Below, one piece after another: positions 1 through 6,131 of a DNA stretch of 6,131 nucleotides. A program made the position numbers and the translations under genes. The stretch comes from Chitinophagaceae bacterium (lineage in GTDB: Bacteria; Bacteroidota; Bacteroidia; Chitinophagales; Chitinophagaceae), in NCBI GenBank assembly GCA_025924755.1, contig JAICHT010000218.1, positions 1-6,131 of the forward strand, read 5' to 3'. The notes beneath the pieces were generated by a model. That model saw only the letters and a list, made by a program, of their open reading frames with translations, did not search any database and was not told the origin of the DNA. The first letter of the stretch is position 1; every line of letters begins with the position of its first letter.

Positions 1-417
1 AATGCCAATATCACCTAATTTCTTTTCTATTTCCAGCGTTGTTCCAAAAGCGGGTATCAACACAATATCCTCCGGAGTGAGTGTTTCAAACGGAATGATT
101 TGCCGGCCCGAATTATCCTGTAAAAACTGCACGCCCTGGCTGCTTAAATCGGCATTTACCTGCGGGTTGTGAATCATTTCGCTCAATAAAAAAATATGCC
201 TTCCGGGGTTTTGCTCTATGGTATGAAAAGCAATATCAATAGCGTTCTCTACGCCATAACAAAAACCAAAGTGGCGGGACAGGTATATTTTTAATGAACC
301 AAAATCAAGAAGGGTAGGTGTAAAGTCCTTCTTCATTTTGTCGGCTTCCCTGCGCTTCTTTTTTATAGCAGAAATAAGGGAGCTCCTGTAAAAAACCGGT
401 ACATCAAACGTTTTCAT
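1..417 (-). CDS. ispH: 4-hydroxy-3-methylbut-2-enyl diphosphate reductase, N-terminal part (runs off left edge)
   Basis: My translation of the reverse strand gives 139 open codons from the ATG at 417 to the edge, so the 3' part is missing. IspH (LytB) is the last enzyme of the MEP pathway: it reduces HMBPP to IPP and DMAPP with a [4Fe-4S] cluster in the cytoplasm. The segment RHFGFCYGVENAIDIAF (residues 48-64) holds the first cluster cysteine, C53. MIHNPQV (81-87) holds the conserved substrate-binding H83-N84. The later IPAFGTTLEIEKKL segment matches the longer plant/cyanobacterial/Bacteroidota type, which has PAFG where the E. coli type has SAHG. The lysine-rich N-terminal extension of about 45 residues before the core also fits the long form (usually about 400 aa). 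A second ATG at 336 (M28) is possible, but the first start keeps the extension I recall from Bacteroidota homologues. The gene is divergent from the amylase gene. Confidence 0.93.
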   Translation of the reverse strand, partial: MKTFDVPVFYRSSLISAIKKKRREADKMKKDFTPTLLDFGSLKIYLSRHFGFCYGVENAIDIAFHTIEQNPGRHIFLLSEMIHNPQVNADLSSQGVQFLQDNSGRQIIPFETLTPEDIVLIPAFGTTLEIEKKLGDIGI

Positions 418-423
418 TACCGG

Positions 424-431
424 CAAAGGTA
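424..431 (-). promoter_or_regulatory. Possible -7 promoter element for ispH
   Basis: On the minus strand this reads TACCTTTG, an exact match to the Bacteroidota -7 consensus TAnnTTTG. It lies only 6 bp before the ispH ATG, so transcription from it would give an almost leaderless mRNA, and I see no TTTG -33 box at the usual 19-21 bp upstream. It may be a chance match. Confidence 0.25.
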
Positions 432-451
432 GCGGCTTCTCTATAAAATAT

Positions 452-478
452 GCGGCAATCTGTTTTGAAGATTGCCGC
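452..478. repeat. Perfect 10-bp inverted repeat in the ispH/amylase divergent intergenic region
   Basis: The arms GCGGCAATCT (452-461) and AGATTGCCGC (469-478) are exact reverse complements around a 7-nt loop, GTTTTGA. Both flanking genes point away, so it is not the terminator of either. It could be an operator for a dimeric regulator, or a hairpin in the 5' leader of an ispH transcript. A second AGCGGC at 431-436 can also pair with GCCGCT at 474-479, so an alternative stem is possible. On the minus strand the hairpin is followed by ATATTTTATA, a weak T-rich tail. Confidence 0.6.
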
Positions 479-495
479 TGAACTTCCTATTTTCA
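464..495 (+). promoter_or_regulatory. Weak candidate promoter for the amylase cluster
   Basis: TTTG at 464-467 could be a -33 box, followed after 20 bp by TATTTTCA at 488-495, a partial match to TAnnTTTG (TA and two T kept, final TG replaced by CA). The spacing is right for Bacteroidota and would place the transcript start about 10-15 bp before the ATG at 515. The -33 box falls in the loop of the inverted repeat, which would let a protein bound there control this promoter (inference). Confidence 0.3.
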
Positions 496-514
496 CACTT
501 CTTATAAAACAACT

Positions 515-1876
515 ATGTTTAAGATTGTTTGCCCTTTTATTTTTTCAGTATTCCTTTTTTCCTGCACTACCTACAAAGCATCTGAAAAGCACCTAAATAA
601 AACAGCAATGGATAAAACCCGTTCGGATTTTGATTGGATCAATCATACCAATGTATATGAAGTGAATGTAAGGCAATATACCCCAGAAGGCACCTTCAAC
701 GCATTTGTAAAAGAGTTGCCGCGGTTAAAAGAAATGGGTGTAGAAACCTTGTGGTTTATGCCTGTAACACCAATAGCGCAAAAAAACAAAAAGGGTGCTT
801 TGGGAAGCTATTATGCCGCTGCCGACTATACTACTATCAATCCTGAATTTGGTACTATGGATGATTTTAAAAGTTTAGTGAAAGAGGCGCACCGGCAGGG
901 TTTTAAGGTAATTATAGACTGGGTAGCTAACCACACAGGCTGGGATCATATATGGACAAAAGAACACCCTGATTACTATGAAAAAGATAGTACAACCGGC
1001 GGTTTTAAAATGGCGTCGGGCATGGAAGATATCATTGAATTGAATTATAAAAATCCGGCGCTTCGCAAAGCAATGATTGATGCGATGAAGTTTTGGGTTA
1101 CAGAAACGGATATTGATGGCTTTCGATGTGACCTTGCTTTTTGGGTGGAGCTTGACTTTTGGAAAGAAGCGAAACAAGAACTCATAACTATCAAACCTTT
1201 ATTTTGGCTGGGAGAACTGGATCCATTGGAGCACCCGGAATATATGCAGGTTTTTGATGCAGCTTATACCTGGACATGGATGCATAAAACTCAGGATTTT
1301 TATCAAAAACATTTATCAATCGAAAGTTTGGATACAGTACTGCAGCGCTATACAGCAGCACCCGGTATTAAGGCATGGTTTACGGCTAACCATGATGAAA
1401 ACACCTGGAACGGTACAGAGTACGAGAAATATGGTGATATGGCTAAAGCAATGGCTGTATTTGATTGTACCTGGCCCGGAATACCGTTGGTATATAGTGG
1501 GCAGGAACTGCCCAACCGCAAGCGGTTAAAATTTTTTGAAAAAGATCCTATTGAATGGAATGGCACTTACGAACTCCAGGATTTTTATAAAACATTGTTG
1601 CATCTTCATTCAGTAAACCCGGCACTGAAAACTGACGCTGCTGTTTTCCGCCTGCATACAACGGATGATGCCCGAATCTTTGCCTACTTGCGTCAGAAGA
1701 ACGATAGGGAAGTAGTAGTATTATTAAATCTTTCAGGAGAGGAAGTACATTTTTCCGTTTCAGATAACAGGGCTAACGGATCATTTAAAAATGCCTTTTC
1801 TGGAAAAGAAAACACGGTTTCTGAAAAAACGGGTTTTATACTGAAAGCATGGGATTATATCGTATTGGAAAAGTAA
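515..1876 (+). CDS. GH13 alpha-amylase family glycoside hydrolase, predicted lipoprotein
   Basis: This 453-aa enzyme should hydrolyse alpha-glucosidic bonds in starch-like or malto-oligosaccharide substrates by the retaining mechanism. A short hydrophobic N-terminus ends in a lipobox-like LFSC (C17), which suggests an outer-membrane or periplasmic lipoprotein. The (beta/alpha)8 barrel spans about residues 41-370. Conserved GH13 regions are present: DWVANH (135-140), GFRCDLA (202-208; nucleophile D206, R204), LGELD (acid/base E234) and ANHDEN (transition-state D294). So all three catalytic acids are intact. LGSYYAAADY (96-105) and PGIPLVYSGQE (321-331) are also typical. A small beta domain C follows (about 375-452); no carbohydrate-binding module is seen. 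The start at 515 is preferred over the ATG at 608 (M32) because it supplies the signal. No SusC/SusD genes are visible nearby. The exact substrate and GH13 subfamily cannot be told. It leads a likely operon with the esterase 36 bp downstream. Confidence 0.93.
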   Translation: MFKIVCPFIFSVFLFSCTTYKASEKHLNKTAMDKTRSDFDWINHTNVYEVNVRQYTPEGTFNAFVKELPRLKEMGVETLWFMPVTPIAQKNKKGALGSYYAAADYTTINPEFGTMDDFKSLVKEAHRQGFKVIIDWVANHTGWDHIWTKEHPDYYEKDSTTGGFKMASGMEDIIELNYKNPALRKAMIDAMKFWVTETDIDGFRCDLAFWVELDFWKEAKQELITIKPLFWLGELDPLEHPEYMQVFDAAYTWTWMHKTQDFYQKHLSIESLDTVLQRYTAAPGIKAWFTANHDENTWNGTEYEKYGDMAKAMAVFDCTWPGIPLVYSGQELPNRKRLKFFEKDPIEWNGTYELQDFYKTLLHLHSVNPALKTDAAVFRLHTTDDARIFAYLRQKNDREVVVLLNLSGEEVHFSVSDNRANGSFKNAFSGKENTVSEKTGFILKAWDYIVLEK

Positions 1877-1912
1877 ATTTTTATTTTTAATACATAAACC
1901 AAATATCAATTT

Positions 1913-2806
1913 ATGATTGCTGTAGTGAAAAGAATTTTAATTGTTGTTAGCAGCCTCTGCATATTAAATGCAACAATGGCGCAAACTCCAGGAAAAGTTT
2001 TAGAAGACAGGACCGTAAAAAGTTCGGTACTCAACCGCAATGTACGATACACTATTTATTTACCTCCCGATTACGCTTCGTCGGAAAGAACTTACCCGGT
2101 AGTATATCTTTTACATGGATATACCGATGACAATACCGGCTGGCTTCAGTTTGGAGAAATAAACCGGCTTGCTGATAAAGCCATTGCAGATGGTACCATT
2201 CCACCTATGATTATTGTAATGCCCAATGCGGACTCCAGTTGGTATATCAATTCGTATGATGGTAAAGAACGGTATGAAGATTTTTTCATTAAAGAATTTA
2301 TGCCAGCTATTGAAAAAACATATCGCATAAAAGGAGAGAAAAAATACCGTGGCGTGGCAGGCTTATCTATGGGTGGATATGGAACGTTTATATATGCATT
2401 AAAATACCCTGATTTGTTTGCGGCTGCAGCGCCATTTAGTGCTGCGGTTATGGATGATAGTACTATGGTAACCACCCCTGACAACCGCTGGGAAGGTGTC
2501 TTTGGCCAGTTGTACGGTCGCAATTTAAAAGGAAAGGACCGGCTGAATACCGCCTGGTACAATAATTCGGTTTTGAAAATGGTACAAACAAAATCAGCTG
2601 ATGAATTAAGCAAAGTGCGGTACTGGATTGATTGTGGAGATGACGACCATTTATCAAAAGGAAATTGCCTGGTGCATATTGCCCTGATGGATAAAAACGT
2701 GCCGCATGAATTCAGGGTTCGGGATGGTGCTCATAACTGGACGTATTGGCGAACCGGTATCATCAATGCGTTGCAATTTATTGGCGATAGTTTTCATCAG
2801 AAATAG
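1913..2806 (+). CDS. Secreted alpha/beta-hydrolase esterase (CE1 / esterase D-like family)
   Basis: This 297-aa protein resembles CE1-type esterases (feruloyl/acetyl esterase, esterase D, mycolyltransferase-like fold), which cleave acyl esters, often from carbohydrates. A classical signal peptide is visible: K6-R7, a hydrophobic stretch to about residue 20, and a likely cut after TMA (A23), so the mature enzyme is periplasmic or exported. The fold markers are VVYLLHGYTDD (63-73, oxyanion region), the nucleophile elbow GLSMGG (S152), the acid in CGDDDH (D243-D245) and DGAHNW (H274). The catalytic triad is therefore complete. The length suits a single catalytic domain without a binding module. 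The leader is A/T-rich and the gene follows the amylase gene by 36 bp on the same strand, with GNAT 18 bp behind, suggesting co-transcription. A role removing acyl groups from sugars or glycans is inference; S-formylglutathione hydrolase is a related alternative but would not carry a signal peptide. Confidence 0.9.
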   Translation: MIAVVKRILIVVSSLCILNATMAQTPGKVLEDRTVKSSVLNRNVRYTIYLPPDYASSERTYPVVYLLHGYTDDNTGWLQFGEINRLADKAIADGTIPPMIIVMPNADSSWYINSYDGKERYEDFFIKEFMPAIEKTYRIKGEKKYRGVAGLSMGGYGTFIYALKYPDLFAAAAPFSAAVMDDSTMVTTPDNRWEGVFGQLYGRNLKGKDRLNTAWYNNSVLKMVQTKSADELSKVRYWIDCGDDDHLSKGNCLVHIALMDKNVPHEFRVRDGAHNWTYWRTGIINALQFIGDSFHQK

Positions 2807-2824
2807 AAAGGTTCTACAACAGTT

Positions 2825-3238
2825 ATGGATATAGATTTCTACATATCAACGGATAAATCGAAGCTGGATATTGATGTCATTTACGAGTATTTAAGCAAGC
2901 AATCATACTGGGCTTCGGGTAGAAGCAGAGTGGTAATTGAAAAATCCATACAAAATTCCCTTGCATTTGGTTTGTTTACTGCAGACCATCGCCAAGTAGG
3001 ATTTGCAAGAGTTATTACTGACTTTGCGGTATTTGCATGGTTAGCGGATGTGTTTATTTTAGAAGAATACCAGCATAAAGGTTTAGGTAAACAGTTGGTA
3101 CAAGCTATAATGACCCATGAAGATTTGCAGGGCTTAAAAAGGTGGGGCTTAGCTACAAGAGATGCACATCAGCTTTATGAAAAATTTGGTTTTAAGCAAT
3201 TAGCAAAACCGGAGAATATGATGGAGCTTGTAAGATAA
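2825..3238 (+). CDS. GNAT-family N-acetyltransferase
   Basis: This 137-aa protein has the size and layout of a single-domain GNAT enzyme, which moves an acetyl group from acetyl-CoA to an amine. Motif A is visible: strand beta-4 as ADVFILEEY (74-82), then the pyrophosphate-binding loop QHKGLG (83-88, of the Q/RxxGxG/A type). Motif B is seen in GLATRDAHQLYEKFGF (108-123), where the Y-KFGF ending is characteristic. The N-terminal SYWASGRS and NSLAFGLF segments place it in a widespread but uncharacterised subfamily; the acceptor is unknown. There is no signal peptide, so it acts in the cytoplasm, unlike the two exported proteins encoded before it. It starts 18 bp after the esterase stop, with GAAAGG (2806-2811) a poor, distant Shine-Dalgarno-like match. 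It ends just before a strong terminator and is the last gene of the cluster. Confidence 0.9.
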   Translation: MDIDFYISTDKSKLDIDVIYEYLSKQSYWASGRSRVVIEKSIQNSLAFGLFTADHRQVGFARVITDFAVFAWLADVFILEEYQHKGLGKQLVQAIMTHEDLQGLKRWGLATRDAHQLYEKFGFKQLAKPENMMELVR

Positions 3239-3255
3239 CGTTTGTATATAAAAAG

Positions 3256-3285
3256 AAAAAAGCCGTCGCAACGACGGCTTTTTTT
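3256..3285. terminator. Bidirectional Rho-independent terminator
   Basis: The arms AGCCGTCG (3261-3268) and CGACGGCT (3272-3279) pair perfectly around a CAA loop. The stem extends through an A tract on the left (3256-3260) and a T tract on the right (3280-3285), so both strands show a GC-rich hairpin followed by a run of U. It lies between the convergent GNAT and protease genes, 17 bp after the GNAT stop and about 20 bp from the protease stop, and probably serves both. Confidence 0.93.
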
Positions 3286-3304
3286 ATGAGAGGTCTTTAT
3301 ATCA

Positions 3305-4846
3305 TTATTCTAAGTTCAGCGGATAAGTATAGCTGCCATTATATCCTGGATAAATACCATCCAACTTAACCGGGCCGGAAGCATTACCTAAAATCTTGGT
3401 AAGGTCTTCTATGCTGGTTACGTCTTGTCCGTTTACGGTAGTAATCACAAATCCCTCGTTGATACGGGTACGGCTTATCGGTCCGCCATCACGAATCTTA
3501 CCTACAATCACACCACCATCAATTCCATATTCATGGGCCTTTGATTTATCTAAAGTAGACAGGTCAGCACCTAAACGGCTTCCAATATTAGAGGTCGCCA
3601 AATCCTGAAAATTACCGGCCTTTTTCTTTAATTCTATTTGCGTGGTATATTCATGTCCATTCCGCAGATAGGCCACCGCTACTTTATCGCCAGGACGATA
3701 GGAGGCAATTTGAGCACTCATTTCAATACCAGAGAAAACTGCGTTGTTGTTTACTTTAGTGATGATATCGCCTTTTTTAATTCCGGCTGCGGCAGCGCCG
3801 CCATCACTTGAAACCCCTGATACATATACCCCTTGTATATTAGCAGGAATACCGCTTTGTTTTAGCTGCTCATCGCTCATCTGATCAGCCTGCTGATAGG
3901 AGATGCCTAAATAGCCACGCTGCACACTTCCATATTGTATAATATCATTTACGATTTTTTTAATGATGCTAACCGGTATCGCAAAAGAATAACCTGCATA
4001 CGTACCGGTGGGTGCTAATATAGCCGAGTTGATACCAATTAATTCTCCGTTAGTATTTACCAAAGCACCACCGCTGTTACCTTGGTTAACTGCTGCGTCT
4101 GTTTGAATAAAAGATTCAACCGGCGCTTCGTTGCTCGACTGTCTTCCGTTAATACCAATAGTACGGCCTGTGGCAGAAACGATACCGGCAGTTACTGTGG
4201 TTTCAAGCGTTAACGGATATCCAATTGCTAACACCCATTGGCCTAACTGAATATTGGAAGAATTTCCATATAGCAGGAATGGAAATTTATTACCATCAAT
4301 TTTTAATACGGCAATATCACTGCTGGGGTCGCGGCCAATGACACGGGCTTTATATGTTTGCCGGTTATGCAATGTAACGGTTATCTCATCCGCCACACCA
4401 TTATCTCCGTCCGAGATTACGTGGTTGTTGGTAACAATATACCCGTCTTCACTGATGATTACACCGCTGCCGGAGGCGCGTTGTTCGGGTATAATATTGG
4501 GGCCGCCGTTACCGCCAAATAAATTATCAAACCAATCATCAAATACGCCACCGCCGTTGTTGCTGCGGTGCTGCGGTACGTTGTTGGTTAATTTCTTTGC
4601 TGGTATTTTTGTTTTAATATGCACCACTGCCGGCACTGCTGCACTGGCCGCTTTTGTTAAATCTACCGTTTCGCTGGTAAAGCCTGTCTTTCCGTCAAAA
4701 AATCCTGCATAGTTTGCAGGTGTTCCGTTTTCATTACTACCAATAATGGCAGTTTGTTTCACCGCAATTTTATTATACGCCCAAACGCCTGCAAGTGCAG
4801 ATGTGACGCTGATTGCGACAACCAATAAGTACTGTTTGAATTTCAT
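3305..4846 (-). CDS. HtrA/DegP-like (Do family) periplasmic serine endoprotease with two PDZ domains
   Basis: This 513-aa S1C protease should degrade or refold damaged envelope proteins in the periplasm. Residues 5-24 form one hydrophobic segment after K2/K4, either a signal peptide or a membrane anchor; no clear cleavage site is seen. A Gly/Asn-rich linker with VFDDWFDNLFGG (101-112) corresponds to the LA-loop region. The trypsin-like domain carries a full catalytic triad: TNNHVI (H142), SSDIAVL (D177) and GNSGGAL (S258). PDZ1 is about 308-405, starting at GYLGI, and PDZ2 is about 420-512. The PDZ2 ending GIYPGYNGSYTYPLNL is typical of Bacteroidota homologues. The length agrees with the family (about 450-520). 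The ATG at 4846 is chosen because it gives the hydrophobic N-terminus; the leader is A-rich without a strong Shine-Dalgarno. It is separated from the upstream reductase by 162 bp, so it probably has its own promoter. Confidence 0.95.
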   Translation of the reverse strand: MKFKQYLLVVAISVTSALAGVWAYNKIAVKQTAIIGSNENGTPANYAGFFDGKTGFTSETVDLTKAASAAVPAVVHIKTKIPAKKLTNNVPQHRSNNGGGVFDDWFDNLFGGNGGPNIIPEQRASGSGVIISEDGYIVTNNHVISDGDNGVADEITVTLHNRQTYKARVIGRDPSSDIAVLKIDGNKFPFLLYGNSSNIQLGQWVLAIGYPLTLETTVTAGIVSATGRTIGINGRQSSNEAPVESFIQTDAAVNQGNSGGALVNTNGELIGINSAILAPTGTYAGYSFAIPVSIIKKIVNDIIQYGSVQRGYLGISYQQADQMSDEQLKQSGIPANIQGVYVSGVSSDGGAAAAGIKKGDIITKVNNNAVFSGIEMSAQIASYRPGDKVAVAYLRNGHEYTTQIELKKKAGNFQDLATSNIGSRLGADLSTLDKSKAHEYGIDGGVIVGKIRDGGPISRTRINEGFVITTVNGQDVTSIEDLTKILGNASGPVKLDGIYPGYNGSYTYPLNLE

Positions 4847-4889
4847 TTTTCGAAATATTTGCGTTATGTAATTTTATCCTATTATATAC

Positions 4890-4911
4890 TGTCAAAATAC
4901 GTGCCTTGACA
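4890..4911. repeat. Inverted repeat TGTCAA-N10-TTGACA upstream of the protease gene
   Basis: The 6-bp arms TGTCAA (4890-4895) and TTGACA (4906-4911) are exact reverse complements separated by 10 bp, starting 44 bp upstream of the protease ATG. The half-site spacing suits a dimeric DNA-binding protein. On the minus strand the region between and beside the arms contains TATTTTG, one base short of the Bacteroidota -7 consensus, so the repeat may overlap a promoter. No regulator is encoded in the window. The arms are short enough for chance in AT-rich DNA. Confidence 0.35.
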
Positions 4912-5008
4912 AAACAAATTAACTATACAATTGTTGTAAAAGTATTCTTGCAGTTCAGTTTAACAATAGTTTTACTAAGGATTTCGTACTTCTTAACATT
5001 CACCAAAA

Positions 5009-6010
5009 TCAGCTTAAATTTAATAAAAATTCCAGAGTATCTATACCATCTGCATAGTCGGTAATTTGCGGTTGCTGTGCAGTTCCGAAAGGTGTGGCTT
5101 CGTTGCTTACAATGCATTGAACAGCTTCATCGGCTGATAGCTTTTGCAGCACAGACTCTTTATTTTTATAGGTTTCATAATGCAATTGGCTGATGGGCGA
5201 AAATGGAGAAAGCGCTTCAGTGAGCAGCAGGCTACCATTGGTCATATAATACCTGTTGTTTAACAGCAGTATGGCCAAATTATAATCGTAATTGTTTTTG
5301 TATTTGTGATGGTTCATCAGGTGCTGATACTTTTTAAACGCATCCAGCAGCGGCACAAAATCATAATGTTCCGGCACATACAGTTTGGTTACATTTCTGC
5401 ATCCCAGGCCAAAATAGCGATATACATCATCGGCAAGCGCATTTAATTGTTCGTTGGTTTCATTTCCATTTAATATGGCTACCGATGTTCTGTTTTTGCG
5501 AATGATATGCGGATACTTTTGAAAATAATATTCAAAATACCTGGAGGAATTATTACTGCCCGTAGCAATATAGGCATCGCAGTTTTTCAACATCTCCCGT
5601 ATTTGAACAAAAGGTTTTGCATCTTCATTCCATGCTATTATTTTCTCTATCAAATGCTTTATAAGCACTTCGTCTTTTGAGGAAGGTTTTACAGCAGCAA
5701 TGTGCCCGCTGATAAACACACACAAAAAATCGTGAAACCCCACCAGCGGTATATTGCCCGCCATAACAATGCCTACTACTTTTGGTGTGTCCTGGGCATC
5801 CGGAATTGCATAGGTTTCAATTATTTTTTGCAGTGCGGCTTCTGTTAAATAATTTTCTGCAATCGTTTGTACAGCCTCGTTTACAAATTCTTCCGTAAAC
5901 CAGTTGTTGTCACCATAGGCTTTTTGTTTAATACTCCGCCAAACTTCGTCTTTGCTCAGCATATAGGCTCCTAACTGCACCAGCAGCGCTTTGCGTTCGT
6001 TTAAATTCAT
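5009..6010 (-). CDS. LuxC-family acyl-CoA reductase-like protein
   Basis: This 333-aa protein matches the acyl-CoA reductase (LuxC) family of the aldehyde dehydrogenase superfamily, which in luminous bacteria reduces activated fatty acyl groups to aldehydes with NADPH. Visible marks are VMAGNIPLVGFHDF (82-95, a conserved family segment), HIAAVKPSSKDE (103-114, nucleotide-binding region), ATGSNNSSRYF (149-159), RKNRTSVAIL (171-180) and GLGCRNV (201-207) with the likely catalytic cysteine C204. The protein is shorter than LuxC of luminous Vibrio (about 480 aa), as I recall being usual for Bacteroidota homologues. No luxD, luxE or luciferase genes are nearby. There is no signal peptide, so it acts in the cytoplasm. 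The physiological substrate in Bacteroidota is not known. The gene ends 162 bp before the protease start, with no clear terminator between. The start at 6010 gives the full helical N-terminus. Confidence 0.88.
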   Translation of the reverse strand: MNLNERKALLVQLGAYMLSKDEVWRSIKQKAYGDNNWFTEEFVNEAVQTIAENYLTEAALQKIIETYAIPDAQDTPKVVGIVMAGNIPLVGFHDFLCVFISGHIAAVKPSSKDEVLIKHLIEKIIAWNEDAKPFVQIREMLKNCDAYIATGSNNSSRYFEYYFQKYPHIIRKNRTSVAILNGNETNEQLNALADDVYRYFGLGCRNVTKLYVPEHYDFVPLLDAFKKYQHLMNHHKYKNNYDYNLAILLLNNRYYMTNGSLLLTEALSPFSPISQLHYETYKNKESVLQKLSADEAVQCIVSNEATPFGTAQQPQITDYADGIDTLEFLLNLS

Positions 6011-6034
6011 GTATCAGAATTTGTTGGTCAATAA

Positions 6035-6116
6035 GTGCTTTCAACCATTTTCTTAGTATAACGATTTCAAATTTTAAAGCAAGTAATTATAAATTGAATG
6101 GTTATTTGATAAGCAC
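6035..6116. repeat. Imperfect inverted repeat upstream of the acyl-CoA reductase gene
   Basis: The left arm at 6035-6049 (GTGCTT, TC, AACCATT) is matched in reverse complement by the right arm at 6097-6116 (AATGGTT, then GA, then AAGCAC), with 1-nt and 4-nt insertions in the right arm. The spacer is 47 nt and AT-rich. It could be a pair of operator sites, a cruciform or chance. The right arm overlaps the candidate rightward promoter. Confidence 0.3.
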
Positions 6117-6128
6117 CGTTTATTTTTG
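6094..6128 (+). promoter_or_regulatory. Candidate promoter for a rightward gene beyond the window
   Basis: TATTTTTG at 6121-6128 is an exact match to the Bacteroidota -7 element TAnnTTTG. A TTG at 6094-6096 lies 24 bp upstream, slightly beyond the usual spacing; the TTTG at 6105-6108 is too close (12 bp). The 121 bp after the reductase start contain no gene, so a divergently transcribed gene probably begins just past the edge. In some Bacteroidota a ferredoxin gene is divergent from this reductase; that is recalled, not seen here. Confidence 0.35.
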
Positions 6129-6131
6129 TGC

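Noticed and set aside
452..478. Reading the inverted repeat as a Rho-independent terminator
   Set aside because: Both flanking genes are transcribed away from it and neither strand has a proper uninterrupted U tract right after the stem.
875..1177. 100-codon open frame on the minus strand
   Set aside because: It lies opposite GH13 conserved regions I and II of the amylase and shows no recognisable domain.
2146..2613. 155-codon open frame on the minus strand
   Set aside because: It is antisense to the esterase gene across its nucleophile region; the esterase frame carries a full catalytic triad, so this is a shadow frame.
4254..4712. 152-codon open frame on the plus strand
   Set aside because: It is fully antisense to the catalytic domain of the HtrA-like protease, whose triad and motifs are intact; the translation resembles no family I recognise and there is no leader or promoter.
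4871..4911. Sigma-70-like TTGACA and TATAAT strings on the minus strand upstream of the protease
   Set aside because: The two boxes are only about 3 bp apart instead of about 17, and Bacteroidota primary sigma factor uses TTTG/TAnnTTTG instead; AT-rich chance matches are likely.
4923..5117. 64-codon minus-strand frame running from the 3' end of the acyl-CoA reductase gene into the gap
   Set aside because: It overlaps the reductase C-terminus in another frame, has a composition typical of AT-rich non-coding sequence and no domain; the 162-bp gap itself holds no convincing gene.
1..6131. Mobile elements, CRISPR, tRNA/rRNA, phage or defence genes
   Set aside because: I saw no transposase, regularly spaced repeats, tRNA-like cloverleaf or defence domains; nearly all of the window is filled by six recognisable metabolic or housekeeping genes.

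Overview
The window looks like ordinary chromosomal DNA from a member of the Bacteroidota, most likely near Chitinophagaceae/Sphingobacteriales. This is inferred from AT-rich A/T leaders without strong Shine-Dalgarno sequences, TAnnTTTG-like promoter elements, the long plant/cyanobacterial-type IspH, a Do-type protease with the Bacteroidota C-terminal style, and a LuxC-family acyl-CoA reductase. No organism can be named from the sequence alone.

Layout, left to right. The 5' part of ispH (isoprenoid synthesis) runs leftward off the window edge. A 97-bp divergent intergenic region with a perfect 10-bp inverted repeat separates it from a rightward three-gene cluster: a GH13 alpha-amylase-family lipoprotein, a secreted CE1-type alpha/beta-hydrolase esterase and a cytoplasmic GNAT acetyltransferase, with gaps of 36 and 18 bp. 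A strong hairpin terminator with A and T tracts on its two sides, able to work in both directions, closes this cluster. It also ends the convergent leftward htrA/degP-like gene, whose product is a membrane-anchored or periplasmic serine protease with two PDZ domains. Upstream of that protease, after 162 bp, lies a leftward LuxC-family acyl-CoA reductase. The last 121 bp are its upstream region and carry a promoter-like element pointing right, off the window.

The genes do not form one obvious pathway. The amylase and esterase are both exported and adjacent, so they may work together on envelope or extracellular carbohydrate (inference). The protease serves envelope protein quality control, and ispH and the acyl-CoA reductase belong to lipid or isoprenoid metabolism. 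I found no mobile element, CRISPR array, RNA gene, phage or defence gene, and no convincing new system. The points worth a second look are modest: inverted repeats in three intergenic regions, the amylase-esterase-GNAT grouping, and the unknown role of a LuxC homologue without visible lux partners.
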